Part shown: positions 43,929 to 52,130 of the stretch, one piece after another
Layout of the letters: every line of letters starts with the position of its first letter
Position numbering within the stretch: the stretch's first letter is position 1
Origin: GCA-2684655 sp045105235
GTDB lineage: Bacteria; Planctomycetota; UBA1135; UBA2386
Reading direction: 5' to 3'
DNA: 64,000 bases
Assembly: GCA_045105235.1 (NCBI GenBank)
Contig: JBGCDH010000016.1
Span: forward strand, 1 to 64,000
The notes under the pieces: model-generated
Database searches by the model: none
Seen by the model: the letters and a program-made list of their open reading frames with translations, nothing else
Told to the model about the DNA's origin: nothing
Program-made: the position numbers and the translations under genes

Positions 43929-46184
43929 ATGAAAATCGCCTGCATCGGTGGTGGCCCCGCAGCACTCTACTTCTCGATTCTCTTGAAGCAGCGGCTGCCC
44001 GAGTCGGAGATCCACGTCTGTGAGCAAAACCGGGCCGACGACACGTTTGGCTGGGGAGTCGTGTTTTCGGACGAGACGCTCGGCAACTTTGAGCAGGCGG
44101 ATCCAGAGAGCTACGCGCGCATTCGCGACAACTTCGCCTACTGGACGGACATCGATACGTTCTACGGCGGCAAGAAGGTCACGAGCACCGGCCACGGCTT
44201 CTGCGGCCTCGCTCGCAAGCAGCTGCTGCTGATCCTGCAGGAGCGAGCCCGCGAGTTTGGCGTCCAGCTGCACTTCGAAATGACGGTGGAGAACATCGAG
44301 GAGCTGGCCGCAACCAACGACCTTGTGATTGCGGCAGACGGCGTCAACTCGCGCGTGCGGTCACACTACGCCGACAAGTTTCAGCCGACGCTCGACTGGC
44401 GTCACTGCAAGTTTGCATGGTTTGGTACGACCAAGGAGATGACGGCTTTCACGTTCGTCTTTCAGGAGACGGAGTGGGGGCTGTTTCAGGTCCACGCCTA
44501 CCCGTGGGAGGATGGTCGCGGGACGTGGATCGTGGAATGCCACGAAGACACCTGGCGCAAAGCTGGGCTGGACAAGCTGACGGAAGAGGAGTCGGCCGCA
44601 TTCTGTAAAAAGCTGTTTGCGGAGCATCTAGACGGCGAAGAGCTGCTGACCAATCGTTCGATTTGGCGCTCGTTTCCGACCGTTCGCTGTGAGTCGTGGC
44701 GGCACGAGAACGTCGTCCTTGTGGGCGATGCGGCGCACACCGCCCACTTCTCGATTGGTTCGGGGACCAAGCTCGCGATGGAGGATGCCATTGCGCTCGC
44801 CGACGCGGTTGTTGCCAGCCCCGGCGATATTCCAGCCGCTCTGGCTGCTTACGAAGATGCGCGTCGATTGGACGTGCTCAAGACGCAGCGCGCCGCCCAG
44901 ACGAGCCTCGAGTGGTTTGAGAACAGCGCGCGCTATCTCGGTCAGAGCCCCGAGCGCTTCGTCTTCAATTTGATGACGCGCAGCAAGCGAATCACCCACG
45001 ACAACCTGCAGGAGCGTGATCCTGCGTTGGTCGACTCTGTTGATGCGTGCGTGGCGGATGAGGCAGGTAGAGCGGGCCAAGCAGGCAAGACGCCATTGCC
45101 GGCGTTTCTACCGTTCCGCTCGCGGGGCCTCACGCTGTGCAACCGCGTCGTGGTGTCGCCGATGTGTCAATACTCGGCCGTCGAGGGCGTGCCCAGCGAC
45201 TGGCACTTTGTGCACCTCGGCAGCCGTGCGGTTGGCGGTGCCGGGCTTGTGCTGACGGAGATGACAAACGTGTCCGCCGACGGCCGCATTACGCACGGCT
45301 GTGCCGGCATGTGGAACGACGAACAAGAAGCTGCCTGGCGGCGCGTCGTTGCGTTTGCTCATGAGCATTCGGCGGCGAAGATTGGCATGCAGCTCGCCCA
45401 CGCCGGCCGCAAGGCCTCGTGCAGCCGGCCGTGGGAAGGCGATGCGCCTTTGATGGGTGACGACGCCTGGCAGGCGATTGGGCCATCTGCAGACCCTTTC
45501 CGGCCTGGCTGGCCCGTGCCCAAGGCGATGGGGCGCGCCGAGATGGATCGGGTGCGCGATGCCTTTGTGGCGTCTACGGAGCGCTGTGCCCGGGCCGGCT
45601 TCGATGTGGTTGAGCTGCACATGGCGCACGGCTATTTGCTGTCGAGTTTCTTGTCGCCGCTTTCGAATCTGCGCGACGACGGAGACGAGTACGGTGGGTC
45701 TCTCGAGAACCGTGCCCGCTACCCGCTCGAGGTTGCCCGCGCCGTGCGTGCCGCGTGGCCGAGCGATCGATCGCTGTTCGTGCGGATCTCGGCGACGGAT
45801 TGGTTTGATGACGAAGGGCGCGGCTTCACCACCGACGAAGCGGTGCAGGTCGCGAAGTGGCTCGCCGAAGCCGGTGTCGATGTGATCGACGTTTCGACCG
45901 CCGGCAACGTGCCCGAGTCCAAGCCTCAGTATGGCCGGATGTATCAGGTGCCGTTTGCGGAGCGCATTCGCTACGAGGCAGGAGTGCCGGTCATGGCCGT
46001 CGGCAACATCCAGGGCCTTGATCACGCCCACACGATCGTCGCTGCCGGGAGAGCCGATCTTTGCGCGATTGCCCGCGGCTTCTTGGCGGATCCCTACATG
46101 GTCCAGCGGGAGGCTGTGCGCCGTGGCGTCGAGGACTATCCGTTCCCGCCGCAGTATCTCGCCGCGAAGTCTGTTCGCGGCTGA
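43929..46184 (+). CDS. Anthraniloyl-CoA monooxygenase-type fusion (FAD monooxygenase plus old yellow enzyme)
   Basis: This 751-residue bifunctional flavoprotein has an N-terminal PHBH-like FAD monooxygenase (about 1-380) and a C-terminal NADH:flavin oxidoreductase (about 393-751). The first shows IACIGGGPAALYFSILLKQR, CEQNRADDTFGWGVVFS and NVVLVGDAAHTAHFSIGSGT. The second shows LCNRVVVSPMCQYSAVEGVP, IGMQLAHAGRKAS, FDVVELHMAHGYLLSSFLSP and DLCAIARGFLADPYM. This two-part order is that of 2-aminobenzoyl-CoA monooxygenase/reductase and salicyloyl-CoA 5-hydroxylase relatives, which oxidise aromatic CoA thioesters. The substrate here is inferred by homology only. Confidence 0.85.
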   Translation: MKIACIGGGPAALYFSILLKQRLPESEIHVCEQNRADDTFGWGVVFSDETLGNFEQADPESYARIRDNFAYWTDIDTFYGGKKVTSTGHGFCGLARKQLLLILQERAREFGVQLHFEMTVENIEELAATNDLVIAADGVNSRVRSHYADKFQPTLDWRHCKFAWFGTTKEMTAFTFVFQETEWGLFQVHAYPWEDGRGTWIVECHEDTWRKAGLDKLTEEESAAFCKKLFAEHLDGEELLTNRSIWRSFPTVRCESWRHENVVLVGDAAHTAHFSIGSGTKLAMEDAIALADAVVASPGDIPAALAAYEDARRLDVLKTQRAAQTSLEWFENSARYLGQSPERFVFNLMTRSKRITHDNLQERDPALVDSVDACVADEAGRAGQAGKTPLPAFLPFRSRGLTLCNRVVVSPMCQYSAVEGVPSDWHFVHLGSRAVGGAGLVLTEMTNVSADGRITHGCAGMWNDEQEAAWRRVVAFAHEHSAAKIGMQLAHAGRKASCSRPWEGDAPLMGDDAWQAIGPSADPFRPGWPVPKAMGRAEMDRVRDAFVASTERCARAGFDVVELHMAHGYLLSSFLSPLSNLRDDGDEYGGSLENRARYPLEVARAVRAAWPSDRSLFVRISATDWFDDEGRGFTTDEAVQVAKWLAEAGVDVIDVSTAGNVPESKPQYGRMYQVPFAERIRYEAGVPVMAVGNIQGLDHAHTIVAAGRADLCAIARGFLADPYMVQREAVRRGVEDYPFPPQYLAAKSVRG

Positions 46185-46328
46185 TGCTCTGATCGGGCGG
46201 ATTGGCCCGAGCGCTGCGCTGGCGCCGCCAGGCAAGCGGTGTACATCAGGCGGATGCAGGCTTCTGCGTGAGTCCCGCGAGCGTCGTCGCGGGCCGCGCA
46301 TGCGCCTGTAGACCGCTGCTTCGAGCAG

Positions 46329-47411
46329 CTAGAACGAGTCCGCGTTGCGGTAGGCGGCGATCAGCTTGCGCTCGCCTTCCTTGCCGCCCTGCGACTTGCC
46401 GTGCTCCATGCCGACGATGCCCGCGAACTTCTTGCCGTGGATGTGGCGGAAGACGTTGCGGAAGTGGATCTCGCCCGTGTCGGGTTCGTTGCGGCCCGGG
46501 TTGTCGCCCACTTGGAAGTAGGCAATTTCGGACCAGGCATCGTCGATGTTCGGGATCAGGTTCCCTTCGGTGATCTGCTGGTGGTAGAGATCGTCGAGGA
46601 TCTTGCAGTGCTCGCTGCCGACGGCGCGGCAGATTGCGAAAGCCTGCGCAACCTTGGTGAGCAGCAGCCTCGGGTGGTCGCGGAAATTGAGCGGCTCGAG
46701 CACCATGACGAGCTCGCTCTTGTTCTTTTCGATCTTGTCGCAGCAGCGCTTCAGCAGGTCGACCGTGTTGCTGAACTGGTAGCCCTCGTCCTTGCGGGGA
46801 TCGACCGTGCCCGGCACCACCGTGCACCACTGTGCGTTGACGCGGCCCGCGACCGTGCAGGCCTTGTCGATGTCGGCGAGCACGCGATCGCGGAAGTCCT
46901 TCTTGCCGGATGCGAAGGTCGGCTTGCTGAAGTCCGCGTGCGCCACAAACACGCCCATTTGGATGCCGCACTGCTGCATCTTGTCGGCGAGGCGCCGCTG
47001 GGTGGCTTCGTCGCGCCGCGCCATGCCGTTGTCTTCCCACGCCTCGAAGCCCTCGTCCGCTGCAAACTGCAGCTGGTCGTCGAGCGACTTGGCGTGATTG
47101 GAGAACATGCCGAAGTGCGGTGCGTAGCGCAGCTGAAACGGCTTGGCGTCAGGCGTCTTCTTGGCCGCTTCTGCGGTGCTGGGCGTCGGCGATTGCGCGC
47201 CGGCTTTCGGCTCGCCCGGTGCCTTTGCTGCTGGATCCTGCTTGCCGGCAGGGGACTTCGCTTTCGGGGTTTCCGCGATCGGGGTCTCCGTTATCGGGGC
47301 CGCCTTTGGCGCTTTCTTCGGGTCTTGCTGTGAATGCGCGCCGGCCGCGGCGCTCGTTGCACCTACGGCTGCGGCGGTCGCTCCGGCGGCGAGGAATCTG
47401 CGTCGATCCAT
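46329..47411 (-). CDS. Tat-exported TIM-barrel protein, hydroxypyruvate-isomerase-like
   Basis: The 360-residue protein begins MDRRRFLAAGATAAAVGATS, a twin-arginine signal with RRRF. A Lys/Pro/Ala-rich linker (about 30-85) leads to the AP endonuclease-2 type TIM barrel: RYAPHFGMFSNHAKSLDDQL, GFEAWEDNGMARRDE, VMVLEPLNFRDHPRLLLTKV with a metal-binding Glu, and PNIDDAWSEIAYFQVGDNPG. Planctomycetes often carry Tat-exported sugar-isomerase-like proteins. The substrate is unknown and the exact isomerase name is provisional. Confidence 0.75.
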   Translation of the reverse strand: MDRRRFLAAGATAAAVGATSAAAGAHSQQDPKKAPKAAPITETPIAETPKAKSPAGKQDPAAKAPGEPKAGAQSPTPSTAEAAKKTPDAKPFQLRYAPHFGMFSNHAKSLDDQLQFAADEGFEAWEDNGMARRDEATQRRLADKMQQCGIQMGVFVAHADFSKPTFASGKKDFRDRVLADIDKACTVAGRVNAQWCTVVPGTVDPRKDEGYQFSNTVDLLKRCCDKIEKNKSELVMVLEPLNFRDHPRLLLTKVAQAFAICRAVGSEHCKILDDLYHQQITEGNLIPNIDDAWSEIAYFQVGDNPGRNEPDTGEIHFRNVFRHIHGKKFAGIVGMEHGKSQGGKEGERKLIAAYRNADSF

Positions 47412-47436
47412 GTTCGTCTAGCTTTCGGTTTCTACG

Positions 47437-48384
47437 TTAGCGACGCGTGCTTTCCAGCAGGCGGAACAGGTCGCTGTCCGTCGACAGGATCACGTTGGTG
47501 CGCGAACCGAGGATGTCTTGGTAGGTATCCAGTGTCTTCAAGAAGCCGTAAAAGTCACGCGCCTCGGGGCTTTGATCGTAGGCGGCCGCGTAGATGCGGG
47601 TCGCCTCCGCGTCGGCCTCGCCGCGCAGCACCTGCACGTTCTTGTAGGCCTCGGACTTGACCTCTTGCAGGTCGCGCTCGCGGCGGCCGTTGATGATGGC
47701 GGCTTCGCCTTCGCCTTCACTGCGGAAGCGCTGTGCGATCTGCTCGCGCTCACTGATCATGCGGCGGTAGATGTTCTCGACGACGTCGGCGTTGTAGTTG
47801 ACGCGCTTGAAACGCACGTCCAGCAGCTCGATGCCAAGGTCGGCGAGCTTTGGCGCCGCCGCCGCCAGGATGTCCTTTTGCAGCTCCAGCCGCCCGCGCT
47901 GCGCCTTGGGCAGCACCGAGGCCGCAGTGCCCTCGGCCATCAGCGCCGGCGGCAGCTCGCGGCTCTTGTCGCTGCGCACGACTTCGATCAGCTCGTGTCC
48001 TGCGACGGCCGTGCGGACCTCACTGCCGATGATGTCTTCGAGGCGCGACTGCGCGCTGCGCTCGTCGCGCAGCTTGACGAAAAACTGGCCTGGATCGCCG
48101 ATGCGCCAGCGTGCGAACGTGTCGACGCTGATGTAGGTCTTGTCCTTGGTCGGCATTTCGGTCGGCAGGCCGTCCCATTCGAGGATGCGCTTTTCGAGCC
48201 GGTTGACCTCTTGCACAAAGGGGGTCTTCCAGTGCAGCCCCGGTTCGGTAATGGGCTCGCCAACGGGCCGGCCGAACTGCGTCAGGATGACGGTGTCGGT
48301 TTCGTGGACGGTGTAGAATGCGCCGCCGAGCACGATGGCGCCGATAAGCAGGACTGCGCCGATGATGACGGGAAGGATCTTCAC
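47437..48384 (-). CDS. hflC: HflC, SPFH-domain membrane protease regulator
   Basis: The 315-residue protein has one N-terminal membrane helix (ILPVIIGAVLLIGAIVLGGA) and an SPFH/band 7 domain: VHETDTVILTQFGRPVGEPI, GLHWKTPFVQEVNRLEKRIL, and the coiled ISEREQIAQRFRSEGEGEAA. HflC forms a periplasm-facing complex with HflK that modulates FtsH. The ATG at 48384 overlaps the hflK stop (48381) by four bases, and the two are the standard hflK-hflC operon. The gene ends 25 bases before the TIM-barrel gene start region. Confidence 0.92.
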   Translation of the reverse strand: MKILPVIIGAVLLIGAIVLGGAFYTVHETDTVILTQFGRPVGEPITEPGLHWKTPFVQEVNRLEKRILEWDGLPTEMPTKDKTYISVDTFARWRIGDPGQFFVKLRDERSAQSRLEDIIGSEVRTAVAGHELIEVVRSDKSRELPPALMAEGTAASVLPKAQRGRLELQKDILAAAAPKLADLGIELLDVRFKRVNYNADVVENIYRRMISEREQIAQRFRSEGEGEAAIINGRRERDLQEVKSEAYKNVQVLRGEADAEATRIYAAAYDQSPEARDFYGFLKTLDTYQDILGSRTNVILSTDSDLFRLLESTRR

Positions 48385-49352
48385 TTGGAGCCTCCTGCAA
48401 TGCCTGGGGCAAGCGGCAGCAGCTGGGTTACAGAATCATCGACGATCCAGGTGCCGGCGAGGCCGGGCACAACCTGCTTCATCGTTTCTAGGTAGAGGCG
48501 CGTGCGGGTGACGTCGGGCGCCTTTAGGTATTCGATCAGGACGGAGCTAAATGCGGACGCGTCGCCCTGCGCTTCGTTGATGCGCTTGAGCTTGTAGCCT
48601 TCAGCTTCGCTGATTTGCTGCTCGGCTTCGCCCTTGGCGCGCGGGATGACCTTGTTGTATTGGCCGTTGGCCACGTTGATCATCTGCTCCTTATCCTGCT
48701 GCGCCTTGTTCACTTCGTTGAACGAGGCCTGCACCTTGCGCGGCGGGTTGACGTTCTTCAGCTGCAGCTGGTCGATTTTGACGCCGAGCTGGTACTGCGT
48801 AGCCATTTCGCGCAGTCGCTGCACGGCTGTATCTTCGATCTCTTGGCGGCCAACGGTGATGACTTCATCGACCGTGCGGTCGCCGACGACCTCGCGCATC
48901 ACGCATTCGCTGAGGTCGCGCAGGGTCGAGCCCGGCTCGCGCACTTTGAAGAGGTAGGCGCCCGGGTCGTCAATGCGATACTGCACAACCCACTCGACCA
49001 GTGCGGCGTTGAGGTCGCCGGTCACCATGCTCTTTTCTTTCTGCGCCTCTCGGCCAACCTGGTCCCGGTTGGTGAAGTTCGGCGTAGAGAAGCCGAATTC
49101 CAGCTTGAGCTGACGCTTGACCGGCACGGTGGCGACCGTGTCGATGCCAAACGGCAGCTTGAAGTGCAGGCCGGGCTCTTCGATCGACTTCAGCTTGCCA
49201 AAGCGCAGCACGACGCCCTGGGAGTCAGGTGGGACGGTGTAATAGGTAGTCATCACCAGGGCGATCAGCACGATCACGGGGATGACCCACTTGAGCACCC
49301 GCAGCTTGCGCCAGTCAGGGCGGTCGCGGAAGGCGAGGGTCGGTCTAGACAT
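48381..49352 (-). CDS. hflK: HflK, SPFH-domain membrane protease regulator
   Basis: The 323-residue partner of HflC has a membrane helix near 24-42 (WVIPVIVLIALVMTTYY) and an SPFH domain: TVPPDSQGVVLRFGKLKSIE, GLHFKLPFGIDTVATVPVKR, YRIDDPGAYLFKVREPGST, and the end of the heptad region AEQQISEAEGYKLKRINEAQ. It has a shorter N-terminal Gly-rich region than E. coli HflK. It is first in the two-gene operon, and its start lies 131 bases from the divergent FGE-like gene. Confidence 0.92.
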   Translation of the reverse strand: MSRPTLAFRDRPDWRKLRVLKWVIPVIVLIALVMTTYYTVPPDSQGVVLRFGKLKSIEEPGLHFKLPFGIDTVATVPVKRQLKLEFGFSTPNFTNRDQVGREAQKEKSMVTGDLNAALVEWVVQYRIDDPGAYLFKVREPGSTLRDLSECVMREVVGDRTVDEVITVGRQEIEDTAVQRLREMATQYQLGVKIDQLQLKNVNPPRKVQASFNEVNKAQQDKEQMINVANGQYNKVIPRAKGEAEQQISEAEGYKLKRINEAQGDASAFSSVLIEYLKAPDVTRTRLYLETMKQVVPGLAGTWIVDDSVTQLLPLAPGIAGGSK

Positions 49353-49483
49353 GACAGTGTTGTAGGCGCCGGACAGCGCGGTATCGAGATCGCGAACCGG
49401 GATCTTCGCGGTCGAGCGGCCGATTCGCAGGCCATTTGCGCGGCTGGCGAGAGCCGCCGGTGCCGCTAGACTGCTGTTCGCTC

Positions 49484-50614
49484 ATGACTGCCACGCCTAC
49501 GTCCCGCACCTCGCCCCCCGCCGTTTTCCTGTCTGCCTTGTGTGCGGCGCTGGTCTTGCCGGCAGCCTGTGGCGGTAGCGGCGGGGGGGATGGTGGCGCG
49601 GCCGCGGGGAGTGCGGATGCACCCGCCGCCGGTGCACCCGCCGCCGGTGCGGCCGACGGGCCCGCAGCCATCGGCAAGAACGGCTTCGACGCCTACAGCG
49701 AGTCGATCGGCGACACGGGAGTCCGCTTCGACATGGTGCCGGTGCCTGGCGGGACCTTCCAAATGGGTAGCCCAGCCGACGAGCCGGGCCGAGGCGATGA
49801 TGAAGGCCCGCAGATCGAAGTGACGGTCTCGCCTTTCTGGATGGCGCGCTGCGAGATCACTTGGGCGGAATACGACACCTGGAACACCGACGACTCGCGC
49901 CCGCAGAGCAAGCGTCCGGACGGCATGGCGCGCCCGACGCCGCCCTACATGGACATGACGTTCAACATGGGGCGCGACGGCTACCCGGCGATCTGCATGT
50001 CGCACGTTGCGGCTCGGCAATACTGCCGCTGGCTGAGCGAAAAGACGGGCCACTTCTACCGACTGCCAACCGAGGCCGAATGGGAATATGCGTGCCGCGC
50101 GGGCTCCCAGGCTGCCTACAGCGTCGACGGCGACAGCGAAGCGAAACTGGCCGAAGTTGCCTGGTATGCCGGCAATTGCGCCCGCGTGCTGCAGGACGGC
50201 GCGTCGCCGGAGCCGGCCTACCACCCGGTCGGCCAGCTGCTGCCGAATGCGTTTGGGCTCCATGACATGCATGGCAACGTCGCCGAATGGGTGATGGACA
50301 GCTACCACGCGGACGCCTATGGCGAAGCGCACGGCAAGCCGCCGCGCACGGACCCGATGATGGGGCTGTTGCGCAACAAGCGCGGTCGGCTCAAGCGCTA
50401 TCCAAACGTCGCCCGCGGCGGCAGCTGGCAGAGCGCGGCCAAAGACGTGCGCAGCGCGGCGCGCCTCGCCTCCGAGTCGATGTGGAACGATCGCGATCCG
50501 CAGATTCCCAAGAGCTGGTGGTACCTCACGGACGGCCAGCACGTCGGCTTTCGCGTGGTGCGTCCGCTTCAGGCTCCGTCAGCAGAAGAGCGCGAGCGCA
50601 TCGAGAAGCCGTGA
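49484..50614 (+). CDS. FGE-sulfatase-fold lipoprotein lacking the catalytic cysteines
   Basis: The 376-residue protein starts with a lipoprotein signal (lipobox LPAAC, Cys about 27) and an Ala/Gly-rich linker with an APAAG repeat. The FGE-sulfatase domain is clear: VPVPGGTFQMGSPADEPGRG, MARCEITWAEYDTWN, LPTEAEWEYACRAGSQ, GLHDMHGNVAEWVMDSYHAD and NVARGGSWQSAAKDVRSAAR. In true formylglycine-generating enzymes the segment after RGGS carries two catalytic Cys; here it reads WQSAAKDVR and has none. It is therefore probably a non-catalytic or different-function member, as is frequent in planctomycetes. ATG 49484 was chosen for the signal. Confidence 0.8.
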   Translation: MTATPTSRTSPPAVFLSALCAALVLPAACGGSGGGDGGAAAGSADAPAAGAPAAGAADGPAAIGKNGFDAYSESIGDTGVRFDMVPVPGGTFQMGSPADEPGRGDDEGPQIEVTVSPFWMARCEITWAEYDTWNTDDSRPQSKRPDGMARPTPPYMDMTFNMGRDGYPAICMSHVAARQYCRWLSEKTGHFYRLPTEAEWEYACRAGSQAAYSVDGDSEAKLAEVAWYAGNCARVLQDGASPEPAYHPVGQLLPNAFGLHDMHGNVAEWVMDSYHADAYGEAHGKPPRTDPMMGLLRNKRGRLKRYPNVARGGSWQSAAKDVRSAARLASESMWNDRDPQIPKSWWYLTDGQHVGFRVVRPLQAPSAEERERIEKP

Positions 50615-50722
50615 CCGTGACGGGGTGACGAACTTTTTGTCGCAAGCTGTCACGCAGCGAGCGGTCCATCCTTCTGTGGGGTGGCGGCGGCGAGCAAGTG
50701 CTCCGCTGCCGCAATCCCCACC

Positions 50723-52006
50723 ATGTCATTCCGAACCAACGTCCTCGCCGCCTGCGCGGCTTCCCTTCTCGCTGGTGCCTCCTCGGCGCAGCAGTTCCTC
50801 AACACCGGCGACTACTTTGTCGGCGCGAGCGTTCGTATTGGCCAGCTGAGCGCCAGCGGCCAGGTTTCGACCGACTATCTCCCTGGCAGCGCCACGGCCT
50901 CGCGCATGCTCTGGGATCCGAGCCAGCCTGACTCGTTCATCAATTCGCAGACTGATGGGTCGAGCAGCTCGACCAACGGCTCGATCGTGCGGCGAACCTT
51001 TACGAGCCCGACGACGTTCATCACCACGTTGATCGCCGGCACGGGCACGTTCGATGGCGTTGACGACATGCGCTGGGATCAGAACGGCCGCGATGTCGTG
51101 ATCCTGGACTTCAGCAACCGCCTTTGGCGGGTGGATACGGTTTCCGGTTCGGTCCAGCCGGTGCTCAACGGCGCGGCTCCCTGGGGCAACGCCGTCGGCA
51201 TGGCGGTCGATCTTGACACGGGTGACATCTACGTCAACGACGCGAATGCGGACCTCTACCGGGTTGCCAGCGGCTCGGGCGGCGCTTCGTTTGTTCGCGC
51301 GGGCGTGCCCGGCGGCGAACTCGTCATCGATAGCTCGAGCGACAAGCTCTACTACGCCTCGTCCACGCGGTTCGGCCGCATCGACTTCAGCAATCCGGCG
51401 GCCCCCAACGAGGACTACTTTGGCACGCTGTCGACGCTGAACTTTGGGCCGAGCCTGCGCAATATCGCGTTCGACCAGAACGGTGATTTCGCACTCCTGA
51501 CGTCGAGTGGCGCAATCTACACGTTGCCCAACACCGGGGCCGTGCCGGTCGGTGGCCAGCTACCGACGTTCGTCGGCTCGATAGCTTGGTCGATCAACTC
51601 CTCGTCGGTCCAGCCGCAGGGCTTGGCCGTGGTCGGCGGCACCACCACGCCCTACCGCCTGACCGTCGAGACCGCCGGCGTGCTCGGCGCCTACATCGAA
51701 ATCGAGAACGCGCCGCAGGGCTTCGCGTTTGGCTACCTGCTGCCGTCACGCGCCACGATCCTGCCGGCCGACACCGGGCCGTTCTTCGGCCTGTTCCCCG
51801 ATTTTTTGACGCTGGCGATCCTCGGCTTCAACCTCCAGCCGGCGGGCCTGCTCGCCCACGGTGGCTCGCTGCCGCCTGCGATCACGCTGCCGCCGCTGAC
51901 CCTGCTGTCGTTTGCCGGGGAGACCTGGGATTTTGTCGCGGTCTCTTTTGCCGCCGACGGTCGCTTTCTCGGCCGCACCAACCTGGTGCGCGTGACCTGG
52001 AACTGA
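50723..52006 (+). CDS. Exported propeller-like protein of unknown function
   Basis: The 427-residue protein has a signal peptide (MSFRTNVLAACAASLLAGAS, ending SAQ). The main part has repeated strands of beta-propeller type, such as DDMRWDQNGRDVVILDFSNR, GMAVDLDTGDIYVNDANADL, and LRNIAFDQNGDFALLTSSGA, much as in NHL-like or SMP-30-like proteins. The last 100 residues (from about 320) form a separate domain with the strand pattern LTVETAGVLGAYIEIENAPQ and PFFGLFPDFLTLAILGFNLQ. That domain looks related in pattern to the C-terminal module of the hydrolase at 9831. No active site is visible. Confidence 0.6.
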   Translation: MSFRTNVLAACAASLLAGASSAQQFLNTGDYFVGASVRIGQLSASGQVSTDYLPGSATASRMLWDPSQPDSFINSQTDGSSSSTNGSIVRRTFTSPTTFITTLIAGTGTFDGVDDMRWDQNGRDVVILDFSNRLWRVDTVSGSVQPVLNGAAPWGNAVGMAVDLDTGDIYVNDANADLYRVASGSGGASFVRAGVPGGELVIDSSSDKLYYASSTRFGRIDFSNPAAPNEDYFGTLSTLNFGPSLRNIAFDQNGDFALLTSSGAIYTLPNTGAVPVGGQLPTFVGSIAWSINSSSVQPQGLAVVGGTTTPYRLTVETAGVLGAYIEIENAPQGFAFGYLLPSRATILPADTGPFFGLFPDFLTLAILGFNLQPAGLLAHGGSLPPAITLPPLTLLSFAGETWDFVAVSFAADGRFLGRTNLVRVTWN

Positions 52007-52130
52007 GGGACTCGCCGGCCCCAAGGGGCGGCAGGCGCTGTCGTTCTGCCGCATGTAGCCGACGTCGCTCTTGGCGTCGGCCGCTGCGCTGCTACCGTGG
52101 GGGACCCTCTCCCTTCGACCGACAGCAAAT

